Assembly: GCA_963665975.1 (NCBI GenBank)
Contig: OY762508.1
Location: 620,001 to 684,000, forward strand
Length of the DNA stretch: 64,000 nucleotides
Reading direction: 5' to 3'
DNA from: G963665975 sp963665975
GTDB lineage: Bacteria; Bacteroidota; Rhodothermia; Rhodothermales; Bin80
The position numbers were made by a program, and so were the translations under genes. Below the pieces are notes generated by a model. It was not told where the DNA came from, searched no databases, and saw only the letters and a list, made by a program, of their open reading frames with translations. Numbering within the stretch: the stretch's first letter is position 1; each line of letters begins with the position of its first letter. Shown in pieces: positions 44,442-53,863 of the stretch.

Positions 44442-44777
44442 CTACGGACCCAGGGGCTGCGCCGACGAGAGAAGGCGCACGGGGATTATGCAGAGAAGGG
44501 CTTCGCCGGCCTGTCCAAGATAATGGGAGATGCGAAGTGTCCGGTCGACCCGGAGCACGGAGACTTGCATATGCTCCAGCACATTCCATACCACGGCTGT
44601 CGCCGGTGACAGTCGGGGCTGCAGATCGACCGTGGATGCCTGACTTTCCCCGTCTTGCGCGCGTGCATCCTCGAAGGGCATGTCACCGATCACGCCAGTG
44701 AAGCTCACGGCAGCGAGGCAAACAGAAACCCACGGGCACAACACGTATCTAACAGCAGCGGTGCGAAGCCTGTGCAT
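44442..44777 (-). CDS. Hypothetical small exported protein
   Basis: The 111-residue frame starts at ATG 44777 (MHRLRTAAVRYVLCPWVSVC). The N-terminus looks like a signal peptide with a possible cleavage after EDARA. The rest (VVWNVLEHMQVSVLRVDRTL, ISHYLGQAGEALLC) is plausible as protein but matches no family I know. The frame continues open to 44864 with a further 29 residues. No convincing ribosome-binding site is visible. It fills most of the 580-base gap between the trans-sulfuration gene and secD on the same strand. It may be a real small gene or chance; the flanking bases (44331-44441, 44778-44913) show nothing. Confidence 0.3.
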   Translation of the reverse strand: MHRLRTAAVRYVLCPWVSVCLAAVSFTGVIGDMPFEDARAQDGESQASTVDLQPRLSPATAVVWNVLEHMQVSVLRVDRTLRISHYLGQAGEALLCIIPVRLLSSAQPLGP

Positions 44778-44913
44778 GGAAGGGGTTAACCGGACCTGTT
44801 CTTGTGGTGGCGGTTGTACAGGAACTGTGGGCAAAGGATCCCGCAATGGGATGTGCTTATCCACAGCATTCTCACGCTAATTGCTGCTCACTCTACGGCG
44901 TACCGCTCATACT

Positions 44914-46074
44914 TCAGACTCCTGCCAAGACCTGATCCAGGTCTTGGATCAAGTCTTCCACATCTTCCACCCCTACCGAGATCCGAATCAATCCGTCTGT
45001 CAGTCCAGTGCGCAAGCGCTCTTCGCGCGGTATAGACGCATGCGTCATTGATGCCGGATGACCAATAAGGCTTTCTACGCCGCCCAGGCTTTCGGCGAGT
45101 GCGAATATGTGCGTCCCGGTCAGGACGCTGAGCACACTATCCATGTTTTCGTTTTTCAGTCTGAAGGATAGCATACCGCCGTAATCCCGCATCTGGCGTG
45201 TCGCCAGGGCGTGCCCGGGATCGTCTGGCACGCCCGGGTAGTGTACGCGGCTGACTTTCGGGTGTGCATGGAGGAAGGATGCAATGCGACGCGCGTTGGC
45301 ACAGTGGCGCTCCATGCGCACGTGCAAGGTCTTGGCACCTCGGAGCACGAGAAAACTGTCCATAGGTCCTGGCACGGCTCCTGTGCTCTTAACCTGAAAC
45401 CGCAAGGCCTCTGCCCAGTCGGCGCGGCTTGTGCATACCACACCGCCGATGACATCAGAGTGTCCTCCGAGATATTTTGTGGTCGAATGCACGACGAGGT
45501 CAGCGCCAAGGGTCAAGGGCTGCTGCAAGAATGGAGTAGCGAAGGTGTTATCTACAACCACGTCAATATCGTGCGCATGTGCGAGATCGCTTATCCGGCT
45601 AATGTCAACTATCCGCATCAGCGGGTTCGTCGGTGTTTCCAGCCAGAGAAGCTTGGTCGCCGGACCAAGGGCCTGCTCCAGGACGCCAAGATCTGTCATG
45701 TCCACGAAGGAGGATGTAATGCCAAATGGTCCGAAGACCTCGCGCATGAGGCGATAATTGCCACCGTACAGGTCATCTGACGAAACGATGTGATCACCCG
45801 GGCGCAAGGCTTTCAGGATAGCGTCTGCTGCCGCCACACCCGAAGCGAAGGCGACGCCGTGCTCGGCTTGCTCGAGCGCGGCAAGATTCCTTTCCAGGGC
45901 TGTTCGTGTAGGATTGGATACGCGGCCATACTCATGGCCTTTATGCACGCCTGGCGCTTCCTGTACGTAGGTCGAAGTCTGGTAGATCGGTGTCATAATG
46001 GCACCGGTTGCCTTGTCAGGCGCCTGGCCGGCGTGAACGGCATGTGTGCCAAAACCGTACTCTTTCGAACGCAT
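44914..46074 (-). CDS. Trans-sulfuration enzyme (cystathionine gamma-synthase/lyase type)
   Basis: The 386-residue PLP enzyme has the family start YGFGTHAVHAGQAPDKATGA, ETPTNPLMRIVDI, the cofactor Asp175 in DVVVDNTFATP and the PLP-binding Lys200 in VVHSTTKYLGGHSDVIGG. The C-terminal ESLGGVESLIGHPASMTHAS and IRISVGVEDVEDLI are typical of the Cys/Met metabolism family. Sequence alone does not separate MetB (synthase) from cystathionine gamma-lyase, so no symbol is given. Acts in cysteine/methionine interconversion in the cytosol. It is 72 bases downstream of the TPR lipoprotein gene on the same strand; no SAM riboswitch fits in that gap. Confidence 0.93.
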   Translation of the reverse strand: MRSKEYGFGTHAVHAGQAPDKATGAIMTPIYQTSTYVQEAPGVHKGHEYGRVSNPTRTALERNLAALEQAEHGVAFASGVAAADAILKALRPGDHIVSSDDLYGGNYRLMREVFGPFGITSSFVDMTDLGVLEQALGPATKLLWLETPTNPLMRIVDISRISDLAHAHDIDVVVDNTFATPFLQQPLTLGADLVVHSTTKYLGGHSDVIGGVVCTSRADWAEALRFQVKSTGAVPGPMDSFLVLRGAKTLHVRMERHCANARRIASFLHAHPKVSRVHYPGVPDDPGHALATRQMRDYGGMLSFRLKNENMDSVLSVLTGTHIFALAESLGGVESLIGHPASMTHASIPREERLRTGLTDGLIRISVGVEDVEDLIQDLDQVLAGV

Positions 46075-46146
46075 ACGTGGTTACCCTAACTGTCCCTGTA
46101 TTCTTGCCCGCGCCTTCCCCCGTAGCAGCAATGCCAACCAATAGGG

Positions 46147-47391
46147 TCAGAATGCTGCGCACGGCCTGACTTCCTCGGTCTTGGCCCGTTGATCTGTGTG
46201 TCCATAGGCCTGAAACAGCACCCGGCAAATGCCCTGCGCATCATCGGGATCGACAGACCTGTCGCGGGCGATCTCGAGGTGAATGATGGCCTGTTGGAAC
46301 AGGCTCTTGCGGTCCTCATGCAGCGCACGCAGGCCTTCCTCGGCCTGGGCTACCTTGCGGGCTGTCCAATCGGCCCGATTCGCATGCAGGCTGTCGTCGA
46401 GCACTTTGTACTGCGCGCTTACGCCGACGGCTTTGTTCACAAAGGCTGCACCGAGGTTATAACGGGCGTTTCCGTAGAGGGAATCAATTGCGACGGCTTT
46501 GATCAGTTGGGTAATGGCCTCGTCGTATTCTTCGAGTCCAAGCAGTAGTGTGCCGTAGTTGTAGAGAATGACTTTTGTCGCGCGTCCCTGCTTTATTTCT
46601 TCGCGGTAGTAATCGAGTGCCTTTTCTTGCTCCCCGGCAAGTGCGTATCCATTGAGGAGCATGTTGCGTATCTCTTCGTCGTCTGGATGGTTCACGAGGG
46701 CTGGCTCAAGTGTGCGCACCAGTTTCTTGTAGGCCTCATCCTTGCGCGTAAAGTCTGTTTCGGCCTCTGCCATTTGGCTGTAAATGGTGGCGAGATAGAC
46801 ATAGATACGCCGTAGTGTGCTACCCATTTCCAGGGCCATTTCGAAAGGGCTTATGGCCTGCTTCGCCATTCCGCCACTGAAGAATGCCGAGGCCTCATTA
46901 AAGTAGGCGTCTATAGAGTCCGGGTAGATCATGGACGCATTGCGAAAATGCGCAGCGCTCCTCTGAAACGCCTCTGGCTTGTCCTCGTCGTCCCTGTTCT
47001 GTGCCTCATTGTATAATTCGATACCGCGATTATACTCCGTCCGATAGGCGCTGCCGAGTCGCCGCTCGATGTCATGCTCTGTCGCAGGGTCCAGGGCTGC
47101 ACTCCGCAGGTAGACGTCGACCATTTCACTGATCAGCGCGGAGCGTTCCTGCGTGTCGGTGAGCTCGAAGGCAAGATCCTGCAGAATCTGCCCTTTCAGT
47201 GACAAGGCCTCAGCGCTATCCGGATTTCGTTCAAGGGCCTTTGTGATATTCTCAAGGGCGCGATCGTAATCCTTATTCCTGAGATCGAGCTTGGCCCCTT
47301 CCACATTTGGATCACTGGCGCAGCCATCCACTCCGAGGAGCGTAATGGCGCCGACCAGTAGCATTGTCAAGGGCAATAGACGCTTCATCAT
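46147..47391 (-). CDS. TPR-repeat lipoprotein
   Basis: The protein is 414 residues. The N-terminus KRLLPLTMLLVGAITLLG ends in VDGC (Cys24), a probable lipobox. TPR repeats follow, for example YDRALENITKALERNPDSAE, ISPFEMALEMGSTLRRIYV, KALDYYREEIKQGRATKVI and YDEAITQLIKAVAIDSLYGN. It is likely anchored in the inner leaflet of the outer membrane or in the periplasm and acts as a protein-interaction scaffold. No specific partner is suggested by the neighbours. Its 5' end is about 125 bases from the terminator of the first giant surface-protein gene. Confidence 0.88.
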   Translation of the reverse strand: MMKRLLPLTMLLVGAITLLGVDGCASDPNVEGAKLDLRNKDYDRALENITKALERNPDSAEALSLKGQILQDLAFELTDTQERSALISEMVDVYLRSAALDPATEHDIERRLGSAYRTEYNRGIELYNEAQNRDDEDKPEAFQRSAAHFRNASMIYPDSIDAYFNEASAFFSGGMAKQAISPFEMALEMGSTLRRIYVYLATIYSQMAEAETDFTRKDEAYKKLVRTLEPALVNHPDDEEIRNMLLNGYALAGEQEKALDYYREEIKQGRATKVILYNYGTLLLGLEEYDEAITQLIKAVAIDSLYGNARYNLGAAFVNKAVGVSAQYKVLDDSLHANRADWTARKVAQAEEGLRALHEDRKSLFQQAIIHLEIARDRSVDPDDAQGICRVLFQAYGHTDQRAKTEEVRPCAAF

Positions 47392-47516
47392 GCGTGCAGA
47401 AGGTATACGGTGTAAGTCTATGGACGATTCTGTGTTATCTCCGTTCCCCTGTTCGTTTAAAACAGGTTATCGGAAGGGAATGGGGTCTGCCGTCATGACG
47501 CTGCGCCTTTGGCCAT

Positions 47517-47557
47517 AAAAAAGCACCCCGCTACCCTTCACAGGTAGCGGGGTGCTT
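47517..47557 (-). terminator. Intrinsic terminator of giant surface-protein gene 1
   Basis: On the minus strand a perfect 15-base stem (AAGCACCCCGCTACC paired with GGTAGCGGGGTGCTT), with a 7-base loop, is followed by a run of six T (as A at 47517-47522). It lies about 30 bases after the stop at 47589. The hairpin is identical at 57665-57705. Confidence 0.92.
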
Positions 47558-47588
47558 AGCCCATCCTAACAGGAAGGAAGGGAGCGGA

Positions 47589-50500
47589 TTACTTGATTAG
47601 CATCATCCGGCCCGTCTTCACCTGTGTGCCCGTTGCCGATATCGCAATCAACCGGTACAGGTACGCGCCAGACGCCAGTTCTGCCGCGTGCACGTCGATC
47701 CCGCGGGAATGGCCCGCTTCGATCTCTCTCGCCGGCACCGTCATTACGCTACGGCCCAGCATGTCGATGATCTCCACGCGCACCTGCGAGTTCTCCGGCA
47801 AGTCAAACTGAATCTTCGTCGCCGGATTGAACGGGTTCGGATAGTTGCCTTCCAACACAAACTCCGTCGGCAGCTCCTCAGCCGCTTCCGTAGCTGTTAT
47901 CTCGTTCGGCAGGAACGTGTCGCCATTGGTCTCGACACCCAGCATCCCCAACCCTTCGGCACCAGATTTGCCCGCACCCGACAGGTTCAGCACAAACGCC
48001 TGATCACGGAACTGCTGTAGCTCCAAACGCCACACGGCAATCTGACGATCGTTGTTCGCCGTCGTCACCTCCAGGTTATATCCGCCCGGAGCCAGACTCA
48101 GATAGGCGCCCACATCCTTGAAGTCGATGTTGTTCGCCAACAGGTCCAGGACTCGCGTGTTGTCGATCGGGTCGATCAACCGGATGTCAACCTCTCCCAG
48201 TTGTGCCGCACCGTGCACCACGTAAAAGTCCACCAGGTTGTCGCCTATCGCCTCCATCCGGACATCCGGCACCGTGACGATAGCAAAGTCCGTCACCACA
48301 CCGTGGGCTATCACGTTGTAGGACCGGTGCTGCTCTACCGTGATCATTTGCGTAAACAGCGGCACCGAGTTGTCCGGAGCCGTTGGCGCCACCACTTCCA
48401 GCGTGTGATCACCATGGACTACCGGCACAAATCCGGTCGCCGAACGGTACGTCCAGTTGTCCAGCACCCGGTTGCCATCCAGATACACATCTATCGCATC
48501 GGCTCCCGCCACGTTGTGAATGAACTGCACCGTCGCCAACCCGCCACTGATCGGATCCAGCGTGATCGGGTTGGCCAGGAAGTTCGACGCCACACCAAAA
48601 ATGTTGCAGTCGTCTACCTCTACCCCTTCCTGCGTCAGGTTCGGCACCCCGTTCACAAAGTCATTCGATGCAAATGACTCGTCATCCGTCTCACTCTCGG
48701 TCAGGTCATACACGCCCGCAAGACGCGCATCCGAACCGTCACAGTCAAACTGCACCAGACGAAGACCCTTCACATTGAACACGTTCGACAGCCCCGACGC
48801 CACCACCCGAATGTTCGGGTCATGCGCCGGAATACCATCCTTGAACTCCACTTTCCAGAACATGTCCGCCACCGCATCCAACAGCAGGTTGCCGCCGCCA
48901 TCTGCATCCGTCACAATACCGGACTCCGGCCACTGCACGTCATCCGCTGTCATGTCCGCCTGATATTCCACCATCACCGTATTCGTGCTTCCCAGATCAT
49001 CCGGAAGCTGCATGATCAGCGGACGGAAGTGAGCCACCTGACGATCCGCCGTCGTGTCTGCCGCTTCGCCGACCGGGAACAGATACCCGCCCCCTACGAC
49101 GCCGCCGCCAGCATTGCCCTTCGACACTGCACGTGAAAGCACTCCGTTGACATAGCTGTCACGCGAGCCAAGATGCACGGCTGCATCCCCTTCCGGATCC
49201 GCCGTGTTGCGGCCAACCAGATCCGTCTCCAGATTGTCATTCTGGATCATCCACTCATTATCTCCCCCGTTAATGACACCACTCTTCAGCGTAAGCATGC
49301 CCTCCGAGCTCTGCACACCGTCACTTGCCAGCATGATCATGCCGTCACCGGTGGTATTGATCGTCACATCGCAGAACTGCGTCTCCGCACCATAACCGTG
49401 CCACACCGTCTGGTCACTCTCTCCGACGAACGTCACGTTGCCGCGCAGACCCATCTGCCCCGCTGTATAATTCGTCTCGTTGCTGCGATCACCGACTCCC
49501 GCAAAGTGGTAATCTCCTGCTACCATCAACGCCGCAGGCGTCGCAGCTCCCGTTTCCGGAGGCATCTCCGTACACATATCGCCACCACCCAGCATGTACA
49601 CGTTCATCGTGTCTTTATGGACGCTGGCGCCTACGCGGAAGTCGCCCATCACCGTATGCATACCGCCACCCAGATCAAATGACGCCTCGATACCCGGATC
49701 TACACCCGCCGAATCCGGCATCGCACCCTGCATGAAGTCGCCATACACCGTAACGCCGCCCTTCTGGTCTCCCGCAAACGAACCGCCCGTTTGCATGTAG
49801 TCCATACCCACACTCAGCATCTGGCGAGGCTCCCTGGCACCTGTCGTAGCGCCACTATTGTCATGCGGCGTCATCGTGAACGTGTTCTTCTTCAGCGTAA
49901 AGCCGTTCATCGCCTTCAGCACATCCACGTCGTTCGCCACCTCCACGTTACCGTGCTCCTGCGTATATCCCAGGAGCATGATCTCATCCACCATGTTCGG
50001 AGGCACATTACCGCTTGTTGTAGACGGCGTACCACCTGCTGAAAACGTTACCTTACCAGTCCTTTTGGCCGCGGCAGTGAAATTGCGCTTGACAATCACA
50101 TACGGCAGCGCAACACTCAGTCGATCCTTCGACGTGCCAACCGCTACCTCCGTATCGCCGTTGCCCACTATGTGCACCATCGACGTTACCTCATCGGCAG
50201 TCTTGGCTGCCGCCGTACGCGCCGCACGCAGGTTCACCAGACTCGCACGCAACGCCTCCCGGTTGCTCGCATAATCCGACTCCAGGAAATCCGCCAGCGC
50301 CGCACTCACGTCGCCGGTAACGTCCGGGTCGCGATAGGCCGACGCCTTCGTGCAGCCCACGCCTGCTCCCGAATCACACAGATAGGCCTTATCGCCTATC
50401 GTTACCGTCTGCCCCGTATTGTCCTTGTCCGCAAAGACGATCAGGTGCTGGCCATTGATGTCCAACGCACCATCATTGATCGTCAGGTCGCCGCTGAGCT

Positions 50501-53252
50501 GCGACCAGCCCTCACCCAACGAGATGACCGCGTGGCCGTCTTTGCACGCAGAATCAATCGTTACATGCTGAATTCTCCGCGCCGCAGCTCCAGGTCCGGT
50601 GTCCGTCGGCTGCCACAGCATACCCGCCATACGATCCTTCGTACCTATGTACTTGAGATCGATCATCTGCTTGTCCTTCGTGGGAATCGTGATCGCGCCC
50701 CGAAGGTCGTCGTCCGACGGAAAGCCGAGGTCGCCCTCACCCATAATAACCATCGTGTTATCAACTAACGTCAACGTCGCCTCCTGCAGCACAAGCGTGC
50801 CCGAGGTCAGCTTCAGCTTCTTCGATACCTGCACGTCCGTCATCAGGGCCAACTCCTTGCCCGCATCCTTGTATACCTCCAGCCCGTCCAGGACCATGGC
50901 CTTGCCGTCTGCCTGCAGAACGAGCTCATCGCCCGTGTCCTGCGAACGACTCCCCGTGTAGTGCACCACAGCGGGTTGGGTCGTGCCCATATAAGCATTG
51001 GTGCCATCACCCCGGCTTACACTGCCAACCGCACCACTGCTCTGGTTGACCACCACAGCGGAGCCCGACGGATTAAGCTTCCCGTTCGTCTCCAACGTGC
51101 CAGAAAGCACCTCCACCAGAGATGCCGACACGATGTTGCCACCTCCCTTAATCGAAAGCTTCGACCCGGAAGCCTTGTCTACCACCACGCTCGGTAGCGT
51201 AAGATCCTTTGCGCCCAGATTGATGTCCTGCGACACATCACCCATGAACGTCACGGTGTTGCCCCTTCTATTGGGCGCACTGGAGGTGCCACATACATTC
51301 GTATCATACATGGCTGCCTCCGCAGGGGCCGTGAGCTCAATACGGGCCGCTGCATCATCAGCCGTGGTCGTCGTATAGAGATCATCCTCCAGCGCCAAAC
51401 TGTGGTAGAAATTGTGGCTACCCAGGCGTACATAGGAGGAATCCATCTCGAAGACACCCTTGACGGTGGAAACCGCCGCTCCCTTCTTATCCGCAGCGGT
51501 TGCAGCATTGGTGTCCTTGTGAGGTTCCCCATCGCCTCTGAACCAGAGACCCTCGGCACATTCCGCGCCCGCATTATCGGTGTCACGCAAAAGAACGTCA
51601 CCCGTAATGGTCACTCCCGAAAAGAAATGCACGCCGGTGGACCTTCCAGTCATGCCGGCTGCGTCACATGCGTCATTCCCCCGCACCATCTGAGATCCCA
51701 CATACCCCGGAGAAGAACCAGTGCCGTCTATGGGATCATCCTCCCCGAAAATCTCAAGATCTCCATCCAGCATCGCCAGCTTCCAGAATTCCGTACGCGC
51801 AACGCCATTATCTATGGCCGTTCCATCTCCAGTCCTTTCGCCATGGATGAACTTGCCATTTAGCTGCGTAGCCTTCGTCACATACAGCGCCCCCGCCTTA
51901 TTCTGGCTGATACCACCACGACCGATCGCGGATAGCTCAACACACGCGCCGGCAGCACCCTCCTTAACAAGGTTCATGGCAAGCGTGCCGCCACCTGAAA
52001 CCTTGAAACATCCCGAGTGGGTATTCGCAAAACCACCGGAATTGATGTTGAGCGTGACGTACCACAAAGAATCCTCGCCTGCAGCGGCAGTGACCGCTGG
52101 GTCGCCCGGGTAGTAATCCTCTGACTCTTCTGTGTGTTTGATGACGCCGGTAATTACACCTAATTGCGTCCCGGTTACGGGATAGACTGCTGTCCCACCG
52201 GCCTCAGCAAAATCATCAGCGGTAGTAAGGTTGCTGGCATTTGAGGTGGCTTTAACCTTAATCACCTTGCCCGCAATCCCCTCCGGAGCCGTGAAAGCGT
52301 CGGCAGGGTCGTCTTCGTCGTCACCATCCGGCTCAATATTTCTCACTTGCGCTTCCGTGATTGCAGCCAAGTCAGTGAAGAACTTATCCACATCTTCACC
52401 CGTCGCAGCGCCCTCCGTCTCCGCCTCTGGAGTCAAAGTAAAATCGCCCCTCCCTTCGACCCTGGATTTGATCTCGACCTTGCCTCGTGGCAATTGATCT
52501 TTGGGCAGGGCCGCGATTGGAGGCGCGGTTGACATCACGGTTACGTCAAAACCCCCTAAATCCAGCGTGCCGCTATTGACAACCAGTGAGTTCGTAATCG
52601 TGAAACCCTCGGGCGTCAGAGCACTGCTGGCGCACTGTACATCCACATCACCGCTTACAACTAAGTTGTTGAGCGTATTATTGGTGCCAGCAGAACCATC
52701 AGCAGCAGTACACGATGTTCCAGGCCCAAATTTGAGCATCTGCGTGCCCGAGCTTGCGCCGAGCATCAGATTGCCTGCCACGAAAGGATCTTTCATGGGG
52801 TCTGGGGTCGCAGAAGCGGGAGCACTGGAAACTTCACCGGTTGCGCTCACTGTGACCTCATCACCCGCCAAATGGACCGTCACATCCTTGGCAACCCGAA
52901 GGTTCCCATCACTGATAACATTAATATTGCCGTTAAACCGGATCGTACCCTTCGAAGGAGTAGCGGTACTTCCCGAACGCTCGTGAACAGCAAAAACCAG
53001 ACTTCTATCTAGTGTTCGATCCCCGTCAAACGTGGTCGTACCCCCTTCTGACCGAACCCGTACGCTGATTGTATCGCCCGCAGAAGCGGCTAAGACCGCA
53101 GCGGCAAGAGAGCAGGGATCACCGACCGCACAGGGATCCGCTCCAGTTCCATTCGGGTCAACATGGTATGTTGTAGTCTGTGCCAACGCGGAAGCCGCGC
53201 TCAGCCCAGCCAGTAGCAACAGCGTTAACGCGAAGCTTGTAAACTTGCTCAT
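47589..53252 (-). CDS. Giant secreted protein 1 with DUF4397 and T9SS sorting domain
   Basis: The 1887-residue protein begins at ATG 53252 with a signal peptide (SKFTSFALTLLLLAGLSAAS) and GGAGGAG nine bases upstream. Most of the chain has repeated strand-turn patterns such as TNSLVVNSGTLDLGGFDVTV, VEVLSGTLETNGKL and LTINDGALDINGQHLIVF, suggesting a beta-solenoid. Scattered Cys pairs may form disulfides. A DUF4397 domain spans about 1570-1760 (ATVQFIHNVAGADAIDVYLD). The end is a T9SS type A sorting domain (NYPNPFNPATKIQFDLP, then SGAYLYRLIAIS). It is likely exported by the T9SS and attached to the surface, as an adhesin or structural layer. The nearly identical gene at 57737 shares everything after about residue 535; the N-terminal part differs. 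Function not known. Confidence 0.9.
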   Translation of the reverse strand: MSKFTSFALTLLLLAGLSAASALAQTTTYHVDPNGTGADPCAVGDPCSLAAAVLAASAGDTISVRVRSEGGTTTFDGDRTLDRSLVFAVHERSGSTATPSKGTIRFNGNINVISDGNLRVAKDVTVHLAGDEVTVSATGEVSSAPASATPDPMKDPFVAGNLMLGASSGTQMLKFGPGTSCTAADGSAGTNNTLNNLVVSGDVDVQCASSALTPEGFTITNSLVVNSGTLDLGGFDVTVMSTAPPIAALPKDQLPRGKVEIKSRVEGRGDFTLTPEAETEGAATGEDVDKFFTDLAAITEAQVRNIEPDGDDEDDPADAFTAPEGIAGKVIKVKATSNASNLTTADDFAEAGGTAVYPVTGTQLGVITGVIKHTEESEDYYPGDPAVTAAAGEDSLWYVTLNINSGGFANTHSGCFKVSGGGTLAMNLVKEGAAGACVELSAIGRGGISQNKAGALYVTKATQLNGKFIHGERTGDGTAIDNGVARTEFWKLAMLDGDLEIFGEDDPIDGTGSSPGYVGSQMVRGNDACDAAGMTGRSTGVHFFSGVTITGDVLLRDTDNAGAECAEGLWFRGDGEPHKDTNAATAADKKGAAVSTVKGVFEMDSSYVRLGSHNFYHSLALEDDLYTTTTADDAAARIELTAPAEAAMYDTNVCGTSSAPNRRGNTVTFMGDVSQDINLGAKDLTLPSVVVDKASGSKLSIKGGGNIVSASLVEVLSGTLETNGKLNPSGSAVVVNQSSGAVGSVSRGDGTNAYMGTTQPAVVHYTGSRSQDTGDELVLQADGKAMVLDGLEVYKDAGKELALMTDVQVSKKLKLTSGTLVLQEATLTLVDNTMVIMGEGDLGFPSDDDLRGAITIPTKDKQMIDLKYIGTKDRMAGMLWQPTDTGPGAAARRIQHVTIDSACKDGHAVISLGEGWSQLSGDLTINDGALDINGQHLIVFADKDNTGQTVTIGDKAYLCDSGAGVGCTKASAYRDPDVTGDVSAALADFLESDYASNREALRASLVNLRAARTAAAKTADEVTSMVHIVGNGDTEVAVGTSKDRLSVALPYVIVKRNFTAAAKRTGKVTFSAGGTPSTTSGNVPPNMVDEIMLLGYTQEHGNVEVANDVDVLKAMNGFTLKKNTFTMTPHDNSGATTGAREPRQMLSVGMDYMQTGGSFAGDQKGGVTVYGDFMQGAMPDSAGVDPGIEASFDLGGGMHTVMGDFRVGASVHKDTMNVYMLGGGDMCTEMPPETGAATPAALMVAGDYHFAGVGDRSNETNYTAGQMGLRGNVTFVGESDQTVWHGYGAETQFCDVTINTTGDGMIMLASDGVQSSEGMLTLKSGVINGGDNEWMIQNDNLETDLVGRNTADPEGDAAVHLGSRDSYVNGVLSRAVSKGNAGGGVVGGGYLFPVGEAADTTADRQVAHFRPLIMQLPDDLGSTNTVMVEYQADMTADDVQWPESGIVTDADGGGNLLLDAVADMFWKVEFKDGIPAHDPNIRVVASGLSNVFNVKGLRLVQFDCDGSDARLAGVYDLTESETDDESFASNDFVNGVPNLTQEGVEVDDCNIFGVASNFLANPITLDPISGGLATVQFIHNVAGADAIDVYLDGNRVLDNWTYRSATGFVPVVHGDHTLEVVAPTAPDNSVPLFTQMITVEQHRSYNVIAHGVVTDFAIVTVPDVRMEAIGDNLVDFYVVHGAAQLGEVDIRLIDPIDNTRVLDLLANNIDFKDVGAYLSLAPGGYNLEVTTANNDRQIAVWRLELQQFRDQAFVLNLSGAGKSGAEGLGMLGVETNGDTFLPNEITATEAAEELPTEFVLEGNYPNPFNPATKIQFDLPENSQVRVEIIDMLGRSVMTVPAREIEAGHSRGIDVHAAELASGAYLYRLIAISATGTQVKTGRMMLIK

Positions 53253-53863
53253 AATAGGAGTCTCCTCCAATTCGGTTGGTTAGAAATCCGGGCCGCCTGT
53301 ACGCGTTACCCTATGCTTGCATGGTTCCTAAAACAGACTCCAGAACATCCTAAGCACAAACCAGCTTGAAGACATTCCTTCGCCATACAGTCCTATGTGA
53401 AACAACCCTAGTACACCGTAGGCCTAACATACACGTAAACCCAGCACACGAATAATGCGCCGCAACGTGATCCTTAGTACCTAATCTCGATAACACAGAT
53501 ACCTAAAACAGCACCCTCTATCAGAGTATACCGTGTTGGATGACACCCCGAGTGTTCGGCCTGCGAACTTACAACCCAGCCATTCTATAAGCAAGACCAC
53601 AAACGATGTGCAGACCGCCACTATTAGAAAAACCCCGTGAGAATATCGTGAAGCCCAAAGGCACCACAAAACAAGTCTACGAAAACGACCAAGGCGCAAC
53701 AGGCCGGTGAATGAGATGCACCAATGCATGCACATCGCGATTGCTCGGCATCACTAGGACGGGAACAGTGAAGGAAGGCAACAGCGGGGCGGAGCACCAC
53801 GCTTCCCCAGCAGTCATCTCAAAGGCTATGCTGATATGCTGATATGCTGCAGCGTGCCATTGA
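53253..53863. other. Leader of giant surface-protein gene 1 plus gap to deiodinase-like gene
   Basis: About 400 bases upstream of the start (53253-53655) are conserved with the leader of copy 2, with scattered substitutions. The ribosome-binding site GGAGGAG is at 53262-53268 and falls in a short self-complementary GGAGACTCC. A block around 53590-53606 (minus-strand reading GTTTGTGGTCTTGC, then TAT-N-GAAT) is conserved in both copies and may be promoter-related, but no standard consensus fits. Frames inside it (for example 53481-53735 minus) change between copies and are probably non-coding. Bases 53656-53863 are unique and show nothing. Confidence 0.6.

Larger units (their letters stand above)
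47416..53655. repeat. Copy 1 of a ~6.2 kb direct duplication
   Basis: This block is repeated at 57564-63740 in the same orientation. Coordinates correspond by +10148 over most of its length and fall behind by 66 bases near the far end because of in-frame indels. It contains a terminator, a giant surface-protein gene and its leader. From roughly 47720 to 51647 the copies appear identical by eye; both outer parts have substitutions and, in the N-terminal coding part, indels. The left edge is sharp (GTCTATGGACG at 47416 and 57564); the right edge fades near 53655. Confidence 0.9.

Noticed and set aside
47688..52986. Many long plus-strand open frames, repeated at +10148 in the second copy
   Set aside because: They are antisense shadows of the GC-rich giant genes; their repetition only reflects the duplication, and their products are basic and lack motifs.
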